From contig CP011020.1 in NCBI GenBank assembly GCA_001023535.1, forward strand, positions 372,001 to 436,000: a stretch of DNA of 64,000 nucleotides, given 5' to 3'. The notes under the pieces were generated by a model. It saw only the letters and a list, made by a program, of their open reading frames with translations. It searched no databases and was not told the origin of the DNA. How positions within the stretch are numbered: the first letter of the stretch is position 1; the number at the start of each line of letters is the position of its first letter. Made by a program: the position numbers and the translations under genes. Origin of the DNA: Pseudomonas chlororaphis (GTDB lineage Bacteria > Pseudomonadota > Gammaproteobacteria > Pseudomonadales > Pseudomonadaceae). Positions 8,357 to 17,969 of the stretch are shown piece after piece.

Positions 8357-9631
8357 TCAGTGCAGGTAGTCCTGCAGCCGGTAGTACGCCCCCACCAACG
8401 GCAGGAACCAAGGCTTGCCGAAGTGGCCGGGGATGGCCGGCCAATCGAGTTCACGCCAAGGATTGGCCTCGGCCTTGCCGGCCATGACCTCGGCCATGAC
8501 CTGGCCCATGTGCACCGACATCTGCACGCCATGGCCGCTGTAGCCCATGGAGTGGAACACCCCGCCATGCTGCCCGGCCCGGGGCAGGCGATCGGACGTC
8601 ATGTCCACCAGGCCGCCCCAGCAATAATCGATCCGGGTGTTCGCCAGTTGCGGGAACATCCGCACCATCGCCGCTTGCAGCACCTTGCCGCTCTTGGCAT
8701 CGGACACGCTGTCGGACATGGCAAACCGCGCGCGGCCGCCAAACAGCAGGCGATTGTCCGGCGTCAACCGGAAGTAATTGCCGATCATCCGGCTGGTGAC
8801 ATAGGAGCGCCGGGCCGGCAGCAGGCTGTCGATCAATGCGTCAGGCAACACCTCAGTAGCCACCACGAAGCTGCCCACCGGGACAATGCGCCGCCGATAC
8901 CAACCCAAGCCGCCCTGCTGGCTGGCGCCGGTCGCCAACAAGACCTGCGAGGCGTGCAACGTGCCCTTGCTGGTGTTGACCCGATAGCCGCCGGCGCTGG
9001 CCTTCCAGTCCTTGACCGTGACGCCCTGGAAGATCAGCGCGCCGTGACGCGCCGCCGCCTCGGCCAGGCCGATCCCGAAGCGCCCGACGTGCATCTGCAC
9101 GCCGTTGCGCTGCAACAGGCCGCCGTGGAACTGGCTGGAGTTGACCTCCGCCCGGGCCTCTTGCGCAGACAGCAATTGGACCTGGGCATCGACCTCCTTG
9201 CGAATCAGCTCGCAAGTGCGCGCCAACCCTTCGTAGTGCATCGGCTTGGCGGCCAGTTTGAGCTTGCCGTTGCGCTTGAGGTCGCAGGCAATCCCCTCCT
9301 GCTCCACCAGTGAAACGACGCTTTGCACCGCGCTTTCGTAGGCCTGGTAATAGGCACGCGCCTTATCGGCGCCAAGGCTGGCGGTGAGTGCGGCGTAGTC
9401 CTGGGCCACGCCGGTGCTGCAATGGCCGCCGTTGCGCCCCGACGCTTCGCCGATCACTCTGCCGGCCTCCAGCACTACCACGCTGGCGCCCTTCAAGGCC
9501 AAGGCGCGGGCCGCCGCCAGGCCGGTGAAGCCACCACCCACGATGGCGACGTCGACCTGCCCCGGCAACCCGCCGAGCTGGGCACCGGTGAACGCCGGTG
9601 CGGTATCGAGCCAATAGGACTCACTGCCCAT
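8357..9631 (-). CDS. FAD-dependent oxidoreductase, OrdL/PuuB family
   Basis: A 424-residue flavoprotein of the gamma-glutamylputrescine oxidase-like branch of the DAO superfamily. Visible features are SYWLDTAP at the start, the FAD motif VAIVGGGFTGLAAARALA, EASGRNGGHC and, near the end, the G-Y-S-G-H-G-V-Q flavin-contact motif. These enzymes oxidise amine groups to imines with hydrogen peroxide release. It lies between the HAD gene (35 bases) and the binding-protein gene (85 bases) in the same direction. It is a different branch from the two HcnC-like oxidases in this window, so the operon encodes at least two separate amine oxidation steps. Confidence 0.88.
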   Translation of the reverse strand: MGSESYWLDTAPAFTGAQLGGLPGQVDVAIVGGGFTGLAAARALALKGASVVVLEAGRVIGEASGRNGGHCSTGVAQDYAALTASLGADKARAYYQAYESAVQSVVSLVEQEGIACDLKRNGKLKLAAKPMHYEGLARTCELIRKEVDAQVQLLSAQEARAEVNSSQFHGGLLQRNGVQMHVGRFGIGLAEAAARHGALIFQGVTVKDWKASAGGYRVNTSKGTLHASQVLLATGASQQGGLGWYRRRIVPVGSFVVATEVLPDALIDSLLPARRSYVTSRMIGNYFRLTPDNRLLFGGRARFAMSDSVSDAKSGKVLQAAMVRMFPQLANTRIDYCWGGLVDMTSDRLPRAGQHGGVFHSMGYSGHGVQMSVHMGQVMAEVMAGKAEANPWRELDWPAIPGHFGKPWFLPLVGAYYRLQDYLH

Positions 9632-9666
9632 GTCTAACCCCTTTGACCTTGAAGAATGCGTGCGCC

Positions 9667-10335
9667 TCAGAGCCCGACCAGGCCGGGCAAGCCACCGATA
9701 TCGGCGATCTGGTGGTAGCCGTAGATGGCGTTGCCTGGTTGTTCATGGCCACGGGCGACGAAGGCTTTGTTCCTGATCTTCATGTCGTGGGCGGGCATCA
9801 GGTCATAGCGGAAACTGGACGAGACGTGCAGCACGTCCTCCGGCCCGCAGCCTAAGTTGTCGAGCATGAATTCGAAGGCCGCCAGGCGCGGCTTGTAGGC
9901 CTGGGCCTGCTGGGCGGTGAAGACTTTATGAAAAGGCGCGCCGAGCTTGTCGACGTTGGACATGATCTGCTCGTCCATCGCGTTGGAGAAAATCACCAGG
10001 GGGATCTTGTCGGCGATCTTCGACAGGCCCGCCGGTACGTCGGCGTGCGGGCCCCAGGTGGGAACGGCATCGTAATAGAGCTGGCCTTCGCCCCGGTACT
10101 CGACGCCCCAACGCTTGCAGACCCGCATCAGGGAGGTCTTGATGATTTCATCATAGGGCCGCCAGTCACCCATCACCTGGTCCAGGCGATAGGCGGCGAA
10201 GTCCGTGACGAACTGGTCCATCTGCCCGGCGCTGACACGGTCGGCAAACAGCTCGCGGGTCATGGTGCCCATCTGGAAATTGGTCAACGTGCCGTAGCAG
10301 TCGAAGGTGATGTACTTGGGTCGAAGAAAGCTCAT
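9667..10335 (-). CDS. HAD-superfamily hydrolase, 2-haloacid dehalogenase-like (type II)
   Basis: A 222-residue protein with the HAD motif I as ITFDCYGTLTNF (nucleophile Asp), motif II serine in LVIFSNAMDEQI, motif III lysine in AYKPRLAAFE and motif IV in HVSSSFRYDLMPAHD. The spacing and the SNAMD/KP segments are those of type II 2-haloacid dehalogenases, but many annotated members are phosphatases. It is the first gene of the leftward operon. The start MSFLRPKY is chosen because upstream codons in the same frame carry no conserved sequence. In this context a role in processing a side product of the amine catabolic route is an inference only. Confidence 0.85.
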   Translation of the reverse strand: MSFLRPKYITFDCYGTLTNFQMGTMTRELFADRVSAGQMDQFVTDFAAYRLDQVMGDWRPYDEIIKTSLMRVCKRWGVEYRGEGQLYYDAVPTWGPHADVPAGLSKIADKIPLVIFSNAMDEQIMSNVDKLGAPFHKVFTAQQAQAYKPRLAAFEFMLDNLGCGPEDVLHVSSSFRYDLMPAHDMKIRNKAFVARGHEQPGNAIYGYHQIADIGGLPGLVGL

Positions 10336-10474
10336 GAGTGCGGGTCCTGATGATGGTTGAGGGCCTGACGTGGCAAACATTGCTGCGGGTCGTGAGGCGT
10401 CGCGGCATCGCTGCATCACGTTTTCATTACAACACCATGAGACCGTGGAAAAACGGTTAAAAATACTGGCCGCT

Positions 10475-10486
10475 TGGTACAAACCA
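10475..10486. promoter_or_regulatory. Candidate inverted repeat upstream of the leftward operon
   Basis: TGGTACAAACCA is an imperfect palindrome with TGGT and ACCA half-sites around four bases. It lies about 140 bases upstream of the HAD start, inside the 444-base gap between the operon and the LysR gene. Short TGGT-ACCA dyads are known operator forms for GntR-type regulators, but the divergent-side LysR protein could also act here. The rest of the gap holds a REP pair near the LysR end and no gene I can support. Confidence 0.25.
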
Positions 10487-10667
10487 CCGTTTTGCGGGGC
10501 TCCCTCAGCAGACTTTGCGGGATGCTCCAGGCGTGGGCGCTGCACCCGTGTTTCTGAGGCTTTGCGGGCAGTTATGGTGCGCAAACCGGCGCTGCAAAGG
10601 GTGCTTTACGGCAGAATCTACGCCTGGAATAGGCAGTGCTGACGGCTGTGTGGAATGGACGATCGCT

Positions 10668-10765
10668 TTCGCGAGCAAGCTCGCGCCCACAGGAGGTATC
10701 GGGTGTTGCTGCACTGGATGCACACCACCAAACCACTGTGGAAGCGAGCTTGCTCGCGAAGGCGG
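10668..10765. repeat. REP pair (REPIN-like) in the operon/LysR gap
   Basis: Two opposed REP sequences, one reading TTCGCGAGCAAGCTCGCG and the other GCGAGCTTGCTCGCGAA, about 50 bases apart. This is the inverted doublet typical of Pseudomonas REPINs, which are non-autonomous elements mobilised by RAYT transposases. It lies just downstream of the LysR stop codon, where such doublets often end transcripts. Confidence 0.85.
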
Positions 10766-10779
10766 CAGGCCTGTAGAAC

Positions 10780-11664
10780 TCAGGCCTTCAATTCAGCCTC
10801 GAAGAAGCTCACCAAGGCCTGTACCCGTGCGCTGCGGAGCTTGCGCGAGGGCACCAGCAGGTTGATCGGGGCGCTGTCGAATTGCCAATCGGCGAGCACC
10901 CGCACCAGGCGGCCTTCGGCGATGGCTTTGCTGACGTCCCATTGCGAGCGCAGCACCAAGCCCAGCCCCTGCTCGGCCCAACGCCGGGCCACGCTGCCGT
11001 CGTTGCTCAATAGCGCGGGCTTGATGCGCAACGTCTTGCGCCCCTGCCCGTTGCGCAGATGCCACAGCGTGACGTCTTCATCGTTTTCCCGAATACAGAT
11101 GCAGCGGTGCTCGGCCAGTTGCTCAGGTAACGCAGGCGTACCGTACTGCTCCAGATAGGCCGGACTTGCGCAGAGCCATCGGTCATTCTGGGTCAGGGGC
11201 AGGGCCACCCACTGGCTGTCACTGAGGGCGCCGACGTGTATCACCGCGTCGCTGTCATGGCGATCAGGCCAGGGCGTCTCGCGCAAATCCAGGTGCAGGC
11301 ACAGGTGCGGATGCAGCCGGGCAAAACGGGCCAGCAGCGGCGCGATGCGTTGTCGACCATAGCCGAACGGCGCCGCCAGCCTGAGAGTGCCGGCCAGCTG
11401 ATCGTCCTGTTGCTTGAACGACTCGGGCAGCGCCTCCAACTGCTCCAGCAACAGTGCGCTCTGGCGCGAGAACCGCTCGCCGTCGGCGGTCAGGCTCAGG
11501 CGCCGGGCGTCGCGGTTGGCCAAGGTCAGGCCGAGCAGCGTTTCCAGCTTGCGCAAACGCATGGATAGCGCCGGTGGCGAGACATTGAGGGCCCTGGCGG
11601 CGGCACTCAACGAATCGGAACGCGCCAGCGTCACGGCCATGCGCAGGTCTTCGATGGCAATCAT
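10780..11664 (-). CDS. LysR-family transcriptional regulator
   Basis: A 294-residue regulator with an amino-terminal winged helix (LRMAVTLARSDSLSAAARALNVSPPALSMRLRKLE), the usual LysR DNA-binding pattern, and a periplasmic-binding-protein-like effector domain after residue 90. It is divergent from the D-threonine-aldolase-like gene across 94 bases and lies upstream of the leftward operon in the same orientation, so it is well placed to control both halves of the catabolic locus. Its effector is probably the imported compound or a breakdown product. Confidence 0.93.
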   Translation of the reverse strand: MIAIEDLRMAVTLARSDSLSAAARALNVSPPALSMRLRKLETLLGLTLANRDARRLSLTADGERFSRQSALLLEQLEALPESFKQQDDQLAGTLRLAAPFGYGRQRIAPLLARFARLHPHLCLHLDLRETPWPDRHDSDAVIHVGALSDSQWVALPLTQNDRWLCASPAYLEQYGTPALPEQLAEHRCICIRENDEDVTLWHLRNGQGRKTLRIKPALLSNDGSVARRWAEQGLGLVLRSQWDVSKAIAEGRLVRVLADWQFDSAPINLLVPSRKLRSARVQALVSFFEAELKA

Positions 11665-11758
11665 TCAATTCAACTTAATGATAGATGACGAAGCATTGAA
11701 CCATAACTTCACGATGGCTGCGTAGAGTCGCCCTGTCTCCCCTCACCGAGCCCTGCCC
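11665..11758. promoter_or_regulatory. Divergent promoter region, LysR / D-threonine-aldolase-like gene
   Basis: A 94-base gap between two divergent starts. It is locally AT-rich (TTCAACTTAATGATAGATGA) and contains two similar ATTCAA/ATTGAA segments about 30 bases apart in opposite orientation, which would suit a LysR tetramer. No sharper T-N11-A site could be fixed by eye. Confidence 0.35.
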
Positions 11759-12895
11759 ATGCCTGCCTCCCTTGCCTCTCTCGACACCCCCGTTGCGCTC
11801 ATCGATGTGCCGCGAATGCAACGCAATATCCAACGCATGCAGCAACGCATGGACGCATTGGGCGTTCACCTGCGCCCGCACATCAAGACCAGCAAATGCC
11901 TGCCCGTGGTCCAGGCGCAGATCCAGGCCGGCGCCAGCGGGATCACCGTCTCCACCTTGAAGGAGGCGCAACACTGTTTCGCCAACGGCATCCAGGACAT
12001 CTTCTATGCGGTCGCCATGGCTCCTGGCAAATTGCCCCAGGCCCTGGCCCTCAGGCGCAAGGGCTGCCAGCTGAGCCTCCTGGTCGACAGCCTGGCCGCC
12101 GCCCAGGCCGTCGTTGATTTCGGCGGGCACCACGACGAACGTTTCGCCGTCTGGATCGAGATCGATTGCGACGGCCATCGATCCGGCCTGCGGGTCGAGG
12201 ACCCATCGCTCGTCGACATCGCGCGGACACTCAGCGACGGCGGCATGCACCTGTGCGGCGTGATGACCCACGCCGGATCCAGCTACGAACTCGACACGCC
12301 CCAGGCGCTGCAAGCCTTGGCTGAACAGGAGCGGCACGCTTGTGTCAGCGCCGCCCAGCGCATCCGCGAAGCCGGCCTGGCCTGCCCGCAGGTCAGCATC
12401 GGCTCGACACCCACGGCCTTGTCGGCGCAGCACCTGGAAGGCGTCACCGAAGTTCGCGCCGGGGTGTATGTGTTCTTCGACCTGGTGATGCACAACGTCG
12501 GTGTTTGCTCCGCCGACGAGTTGGCCCTGAGCGTACTGACCACCGTGATCGGTCATCAGAAAGACAAAGGCTGGATCATCACCGATGCCGGCTGGATGGC
12601 CATGAGTCGCGACCGGGGGACGCAGCGCCAACGGCGCGACTTTGGCTACGGCCAGGTGTGCAGCGAGGCCGGCGACTGGATCGACGGCGCGCGGCTCACC
12701 GGCGCCAATCAGGAGCACGGCATCATCACCCTGGAACGGCCCGAAAACGTGGACATCACGACACGGTTTCCCATCGGCAGCCGCCTGCGCATCCTGCCCA
12801 ACCACGCGTGCGCCACGGGCGCGCAGTTTCCTCAGTACAGCGCCTGTGAGGCCAGCGGCGAAATCCAGACCTGGAGTCGCCTGCATGGCTGGTGA
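11759..12895 (+). CDS. D-threonine aldolase / D-serine dehydratase-like PLP enzyme (DSD1 family)
   Basis: A 378-residue fold-type III PLP enzyme. The PLP lysine lies in LRPHIKTSK near residue 45, and the carboxyl end has the metal-binding His-x-Cys pair (PNHACAT) that distinguishes metal-dependent D-threonine aldolases and D-serine dehydratases from alanine racemases. Substrates are D-beta-hydroxy amino acids such as D-threonine, D-serine or D-3-hydroxyaspartate. It is the first gene of a rightward group containing a second amine-oxidase subunit and an aldehyde dehydrogenase. An aldolase would release an aldehyde that the dehydrogenase could oxidise. Aldolase and dehydratase activity cannot be separated from the sequence. 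Confidence 0.87.
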   Translation: MPASLASLDTPVALIDVPRMQRNIQRMQQRMDALGVHLRPHIKTSKCLPVVQAQIQAGASGITVSTLKEAQHCFANGIQDIFYAVAMAPGKLPQALALRRKGCQLSLLVDSLAAAQAVVDFGGHHDERFAVWIEIDCDGHRSGLRVEDPSLVDIARTLSDGGMHLCGVMTHAGSSYELDTPQALQALAEQERHACVSAAQRIREAGLACPQVSIGSTPTALSAQHLEGVTEVRAGVYVFFDLVMHNVGVCSADELALSVLTTVIGHQKDKGWIITDAGWMAMSRDRGTQRQRRDFGYGQVCSEAGDWIDGARLTGANQEHGIITLERPENVDITTRFPIGSRLRILPNHACATGAQFPQYSACEASGEIQTWSRLHGW

Positions 12896-13070
12896 AATCG
12901 ACTTGATTCATACCCCCCAGCCTGCCGCGCCGGGTAGGCATTACCCCCAGGCCGTGGTCCCGGTGCCGGCCCTGCATCTCGGTTACCTCATCGAAATCGA
13001 AGCGCTGGCCGGTGTCCCCGAGGGCACCTGTTCACCCTCGCCCCATGGGCCCATCGAGCACACATCATGA
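12885..13070 (+). pseudogene. RidA-family remnant with internal deletion (61 codons)
   Basis: The open frame reads MAGEIDLIHTPQPAAPGRHY, then PQAVVPVPALHLGYLIEIEA. The first part matches the amino end of RidA proteins (I-H-T-x-x-A-P-A-P-x-G-H-Y-S-Q-A-V) and the second part matches their carboxyl end (R-A-V-V-P-V-x-x-L-H-x-G-x-L-I-E-I-E-A). About 65 to 80 residues of the core, including the central sheet and trimer interface, are missing with the frame kept. Family members have similar A-V-V segments at both junction points, so recombination between short direct repeats would explain the loss. It overlaps the upstream gene by 11 bases and the downstream oxidase as ATGA, so it still sits in the translational chain of the operon. 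It is unlikely to have imine deaminase activity. Confidence 0.7.
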
Positions 13071-14251
13071 AGCCACAAAAAAGCGATGTACTGATTATCG
13101 GCGGCGGCATCATGGGCTCGGCGTCGGCGTTTTTCCTGCGCCAGCGCGGGCGTTCGGTGACGTTGCTGGAACGCGACCTGATCGGCCAGTACGCCAGTGG
13201 GGTGAACTTCGGCAACGTGCGGCGCCAAGGGCGATTCCTTGGCCAACTGGAGCTGTCCAACCGCTCCTACGGGTTATGGAAACGGCTACCCGAACTGATC
13301 GGCGACGACCTGGAATTCATTCCCAGCGGCCACATGCGCGTGTGTTATCGCGAAGACGAGATCGCCGAGCTGCAGGCCTACGCCGACGCCCCCGAGGCCC
13401 GGGCGCTGGATTTGCAGATCATCACCGGCAAAGCCTTGCACGAGCGCTTTCCCTTCCTCGGCCCCGAGGTCAAGGGCGGCTCGTACGCCCCCCACGACGG
13501 TCACGCCAATCCGCGCCTGGCGGCCCCGGCCTTTGCCCGCGCGGCAACCCGGGCCGGGGCCCACGTCCGCGAGCGCACGGAAGTGGCCGACGTGCAAAAG
13601 GTCAACGGCGAATTCCACGTGACCACCACCGACGGCCAGCAGTTCATCGGCGAGCAGTTGCTGATCACGGCGGGCGCCTGGGGGGCCAGGCTGTCCGAAC
13701 AGTTCGACGAAGCCGTGCCCCTGGAGCCCAACGGGCCACAGATGTCGGTCACTGAACCGGTGCCCTATGCGTTGCCGACAGTGATTGGAGTGTTCACCAA
13801 GATCAAGGAAGAAGTGATCTACTTCCGGCAGATCCCCCGGGGCAATCTCATCATCGGCGGTGGCAACCGCTGCAAGCCGGACATGATCAACCGTCGCGCC
13901 TACTTCCGGCCGGAAAGCCTGCTCAACCAGATGCACCAGATGAGTCGCCTGCTGCCGGGGATCGGCCACCTCAACATCATCCGCGTGTGGAGCGGCATCG
14001 AGAGCTATACCCCCGACTCGCTGCCGATCATGGGCCCCAGCGGCAGGGTGCCGGGGCTGTTCTATGCCTTCGGGTTCTGCGGGCATGGTTTCCAGCTCGG
14101 CCCAGGCGTCGGCGATGTCATGGCCGAGTTGATCAGCACCGGCAGCACCGGCACCTTGATCAGCCCGTTCGACATCCGCCGCTTCACCGACCCGATGGCC
14201 CTCGCCACGCCGCTCTCGGCCAGCATCGCGAGCACCGGCAAGCTTGTCTGA
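13067..14251 (+). CDS. FAD-dependent oxidase subunit, second HcnC/opine-oxidase-like copy
   Basis: A 394-residue flavoprotein with the FAD motif DVLIIGGGIMGSASAFFLRQ and the G-H-G-F-Q-L-G-P flavin motif. Long stretches are identical to the subunit encoded at 79-1233 (for example IGQYASGVNFGNVRRQGRF and VKGGSYAPHDGHANPRLAAP), so the two are recent paralogues. Unlike that copy, no 2Fe-2S or BFD partner is encoded beside it; it either borrows those subunits from the leftward operon or works alone. Its start overlaps the RidA remnant stop as ATGA. Confidence 0.88.
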   Translation: MKPQKSDVLIIGGGIMGSASAFFLRQRGRSVTLLERDLIGQYASGVNFGNVRRQGRFLGQLELSNRSYGLWKRLPELIGDDLEFIPSGHMRVCYREDEIAELQAYADAPEARALDLQIITGKALHERFPFLGPEVKGGSYAPHDGHANPRLAAPAFARAATRAGAHVRERTEVADVQKVNGEFHVTTTDGQQFIGEQLLITAGAWGARLSEQFDEAVPLEPNGPQMSVTEPVPYALPTVIGVFTKIKEEVIYFRQIPRGNLIIGGGNRCKPDMINRRAYFRPESLLNQMHQMSRLLPGIGHLNIIRVWSGIESYTPDSLPIMGPSGRVPGLFYAFGFCGHGFQLGPGVGDVMAELISTGSTGTLISPFDIRRFTDPMALATPLSASIASTGKLV

Positions 14252-14467
14252 ACCGCCCAAGCCATCGGCTGACGACCCGAGGTTTTTTGCGCCATGAAAC
14301 CTGCGTCGCTACGTTTTGCCCAGTCTGCCCGGCAGATACAGCAGATTATCCTTTGCCAGGCTCAACAACGGCACAAGCCATCGCAACGGCTTTGATAGTT
14401 TATTGATGAGAAACGGCATCGCGATCTGCTGCCGGCCATCGCATTACGCCCCATGGGAGCCCGTTGG

Positions 14468-15916
<1,449 letters not shown>

Positions 15917-15920
15917 TCGC

Positions 15921-16073
15921 CTACGGCTCTGACCGCCCAGGGCCCTTACGGTCGCCTGCGTACGGTTTCATGTGCACGAACGCCGGCAACCAGGCCTCGC
16001 GCCGCCGGGTCCAGCACTCGTAGGTCGGCATCAACTGATCAGGGGCATCCAGGGCGCCCAGGTTCACCTCGAT
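15921..16073 (-). pseudogene. C-terminal remnant of a GFA-family (formaldehyde-activating-like) protein
   Basis: Reading the minus strand between two stops gives VNLGALDAPDQLMPTYECWT followed by RRREAWLPAFVHMKPYAGDR. The spacing N-x-G-x-L-D-x-P ... P-x-Y-E-x-W-T-x-R-R-E-x-W-L-P ... Y-x-x-D-R is the carboxyl end of many small GFA-domain proteins. No start codon or zinc-binding cysteine part is present upstream; the frame is closed by a stop at 16074-16076 and the CPBP gene begins shortly after. It therefore looks like a decayed end of a lost gene. Confidence 0.5.
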
Positions 16074-16118
16074 TCAAGGTATCGATACACCTTCGACCCC
16101 TCTTGCATCTGGTTTGCT

Positions 16119-16862
16119 TCAGCCGTTGCCCACCATCGGTACCGCCATCAGCAAGATCGCGGTACCGTGCGTCGCGGTCGATGCCACGACCCCGTGGCGC
16201 ATGCGCACCCACCCACAAGCCAACCCCTCCACCAACGTGAAAAGAAGAATTGGCCAGCCAAGCGACGTCACGCTCAAGGCGAGGAACCCATGGCACGCCG
16301 CAAACGCCACACCACTGATCAGCGCCGCTCGCAGGGGGCTGACATGCTGTTCGAGATGGCCCTGAAGGAGACCGCGAAACAGCACTTCTTCCAGCATATT
16401 GGCACCATAGGCCAGCACCACCATGCCCGGCAACCATGCCCAATAGCCTGGCAGCATTGCCGCATCAGTCGCTTGACAAAGCCGCAGCGGCAAGCCGATC
16501 AAGCCTCCCACGCCGACGCCCAGGGCAACGCCCGTCAATCGACGCCCCTTGGACAACACCACCAGTTGCCACAGATCGGGCAACAAGCGAGCACTCAGTG
16601 CGATCAGCCCCAGCGACGACAGCCCCAGTGTGGCCAGCACGAACGGGTTGGCGAGAAAGCTGATCTGCAAGTCACCCTTGAGCGACCACAGGCGCAGCGG
16701 TGTCATCACGTCGCGCATCAGCACGAACGCCATCAGCAGAATCAAAATACGCGTTCCCGTCAGGGCCTTGGGCGTCAAGCCGAACCACAGCCCGAAGAGC
16801 ACAAGGCCGGGTATCAGGTACAACGCGTAGTCCAGCAGTATCACAATTGCCTGGGCGATCAT
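16119..16862 (-). CDS. CPBP-family intramembrane metalloprotease
   Basis: A 247-residue membrane protein with about seven hydrophobic segments. The Abi/CPBP catalytic motifs are present in order: EE-x3-R in NMLEEVLFRGLL, F-x3-H in AFAACHGF and a third His in STATHGTAIL. Such proteases (Rce1 relatives) cleave within the membrane and in bacteria often have unknown or bacteriocin-immunity roles. It is a single gene between the GFA remnant and a LysR gene in the same orientation. Confidence 0.9.
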   Translation of the reverse strand: MIAQAIVILLDYALYLIPGLVLFGLWFGLTPKALTGTRILILLMAFVLMRDVMTPLRLWSLKGDLQISFLANPFVLATLGLSSLGLIALSARLLPDLWQLVVLSKGRRLTGVALGVGVGGLIGLPLRLCQATDAAMLPGYWAWLPGMVVLAYGANMLEEVLFRGLLQGHLEQHVSPLRAALISGVAFAACHGFLALSVTSLGWPILLFTLVEGLACGWVRMRHGVVASTATHGTAILLMAVPMVGNG

Positions 16863-16901
16863 CCGTCTTCCTTGCTTGGAAATGCATGCAGCGGTCAGTA
16901 G

Positions 16902-17828
16902 TCACGAATCATGACGATTGATAACGGGCGCATGCAACGCCATCAACTCCGCGACCCATTCGATGAACACCCGCAACTTGGCACTGAGGTGGCGGTTCGG
17001 CGGATAGGCCAGGTAGAGCGGCATGGGGTCTATGCGCCAGTCTTCGAAAAGCGGCACGAGCTGGCCTTGCGCTTCGTATGGCCTGGACATGTACCGAGGC
17101 AGCCACAGCACCCCCAGCCCCGCGAGGCCCGCCGCCAGGTAGGCGTTGCCATCGTCGACGGCCAGCGCGTAGCGGCCCTTGACCTGCAAGCGCTCGCCCC
17201 GGCGATGCATCGCATACGGCATGGGTTTGCGCGTGCGCGCCCAGAGGAAACCAACGACACGGTGCAGGGAATCTTCCAGCGCCTGCGGATGATCCGGCGG
17301 GCCGTGACGCGCCAGGTAACCCGGCGCGGCGAAAATGCCCAGGGCCAGATCGCCGATGCGCCGGGCAACCAGTGACTGATCCACCAGCTCGCCGCCACGC
17401 ACCACGCAATCGACGTTTTCATCGAGCATGTCGACAATCCGGTCGCTGACACCCAGGTCGATCTGGATGTCCGGGTACCGCGCATAGAACGCAGGCAAGG
17501 CCGGCACCAGGATCATGGCAGCGAGCGGACTCGGCACGTCCACCCGCAGCCGTCCACGGGGCAAGGTCTGCGCACCGGCGAGGCTGGTCTCGGCATCGTC
17601 CATGTCCGCCAGCAGCCGGATCACCCGTTCGTAATAGGCCGCGCCGTCAGCGGTGACGTTGACCTTGCGCGTGGTGCGATTGAGCAACCTGACCCGCAAG
17701 CGCGCCTCCAGTTGCTGGACCAGTTGCGTCACGGTGGTCTTGCTCATGTGCAGGGTCTCGGCAGCCTTGGTGAAGCTGCCCGCCTCCACCACCCGCACGA
17801 ACGCCTGCATCGCATCGAAACGATCCAT
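16902..17828 (-). CDS. LysR-family transcriptional regulator
   Basis: A 308-residue regulator. The helix-turn-helix is at the amino end (FVRVVEAGSFTKAAETLHMSKTTVTQLVQQLEARL) and the effector domain follows with the usual RLRVDVPSPLA opening. It is divergent from the RidA gene across about 140 bases that contain an inverted repeat suited to a LysR protein, so RidA is the most likely target. It belongs to the common subgroup in which the first helix reads MDRFDAMQAF. Confidence 0.93.
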   Translation of the reverse strand: MDRFDAMQAFVRVVEAGSFTKAAETLHMSKTTVTQLVQQLEARLRVRLLNRTTRKVNVTADGAAYYERVIRLLADMDDAETSLAGAQTLPRGRLRVDVPSPLAAMILVPALPAFYARYPDIQIDLGVSDRIVDMLDENVDCVVRGGELVDQSLVARRIGDLALGIFAAPGYLARHGPPDHPQALEDSLHRVVGFLWARTRKPMPYAMHRRGERLQVKGRYALAVDDGNAYLAAGLAGLGVLWLPRYMSRPYEAQGQLVPLFEDWRIDPMPLYLAYPPNRHLSAKLRVFIEWVAELMALHAPVINRHDS

Positions 17829-17852
17829 ATCTGCCTCGGCACTTGTCGGATT

Positions 17853-17869
17853 GTTTGGATTTTACAAAC
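17853..17869. promoter_or_regulatory. Candidate LysR operator in the LysR/ridA divergent gap
   Basis: GTTTGGATTTTACAAAC is an inverted repeat with GTTTG and CAAAC arms around seven bases, fitting the T-N11-A style of LysR boxes. It lies 25 bases upstream of the LysR start and about 100 bases upstream of the RidA start. Confidence 0.4.
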
Positions 17870-17969
17870 AGTGATCGCCAAGGTTGCTCGTTTATCGCCT
17901 GGGCACAAGTCCCTAGAGTGACTTCATCGTTGATTTCGGGTCGCTCACGGCCCATTGATGGAGGTCTGC

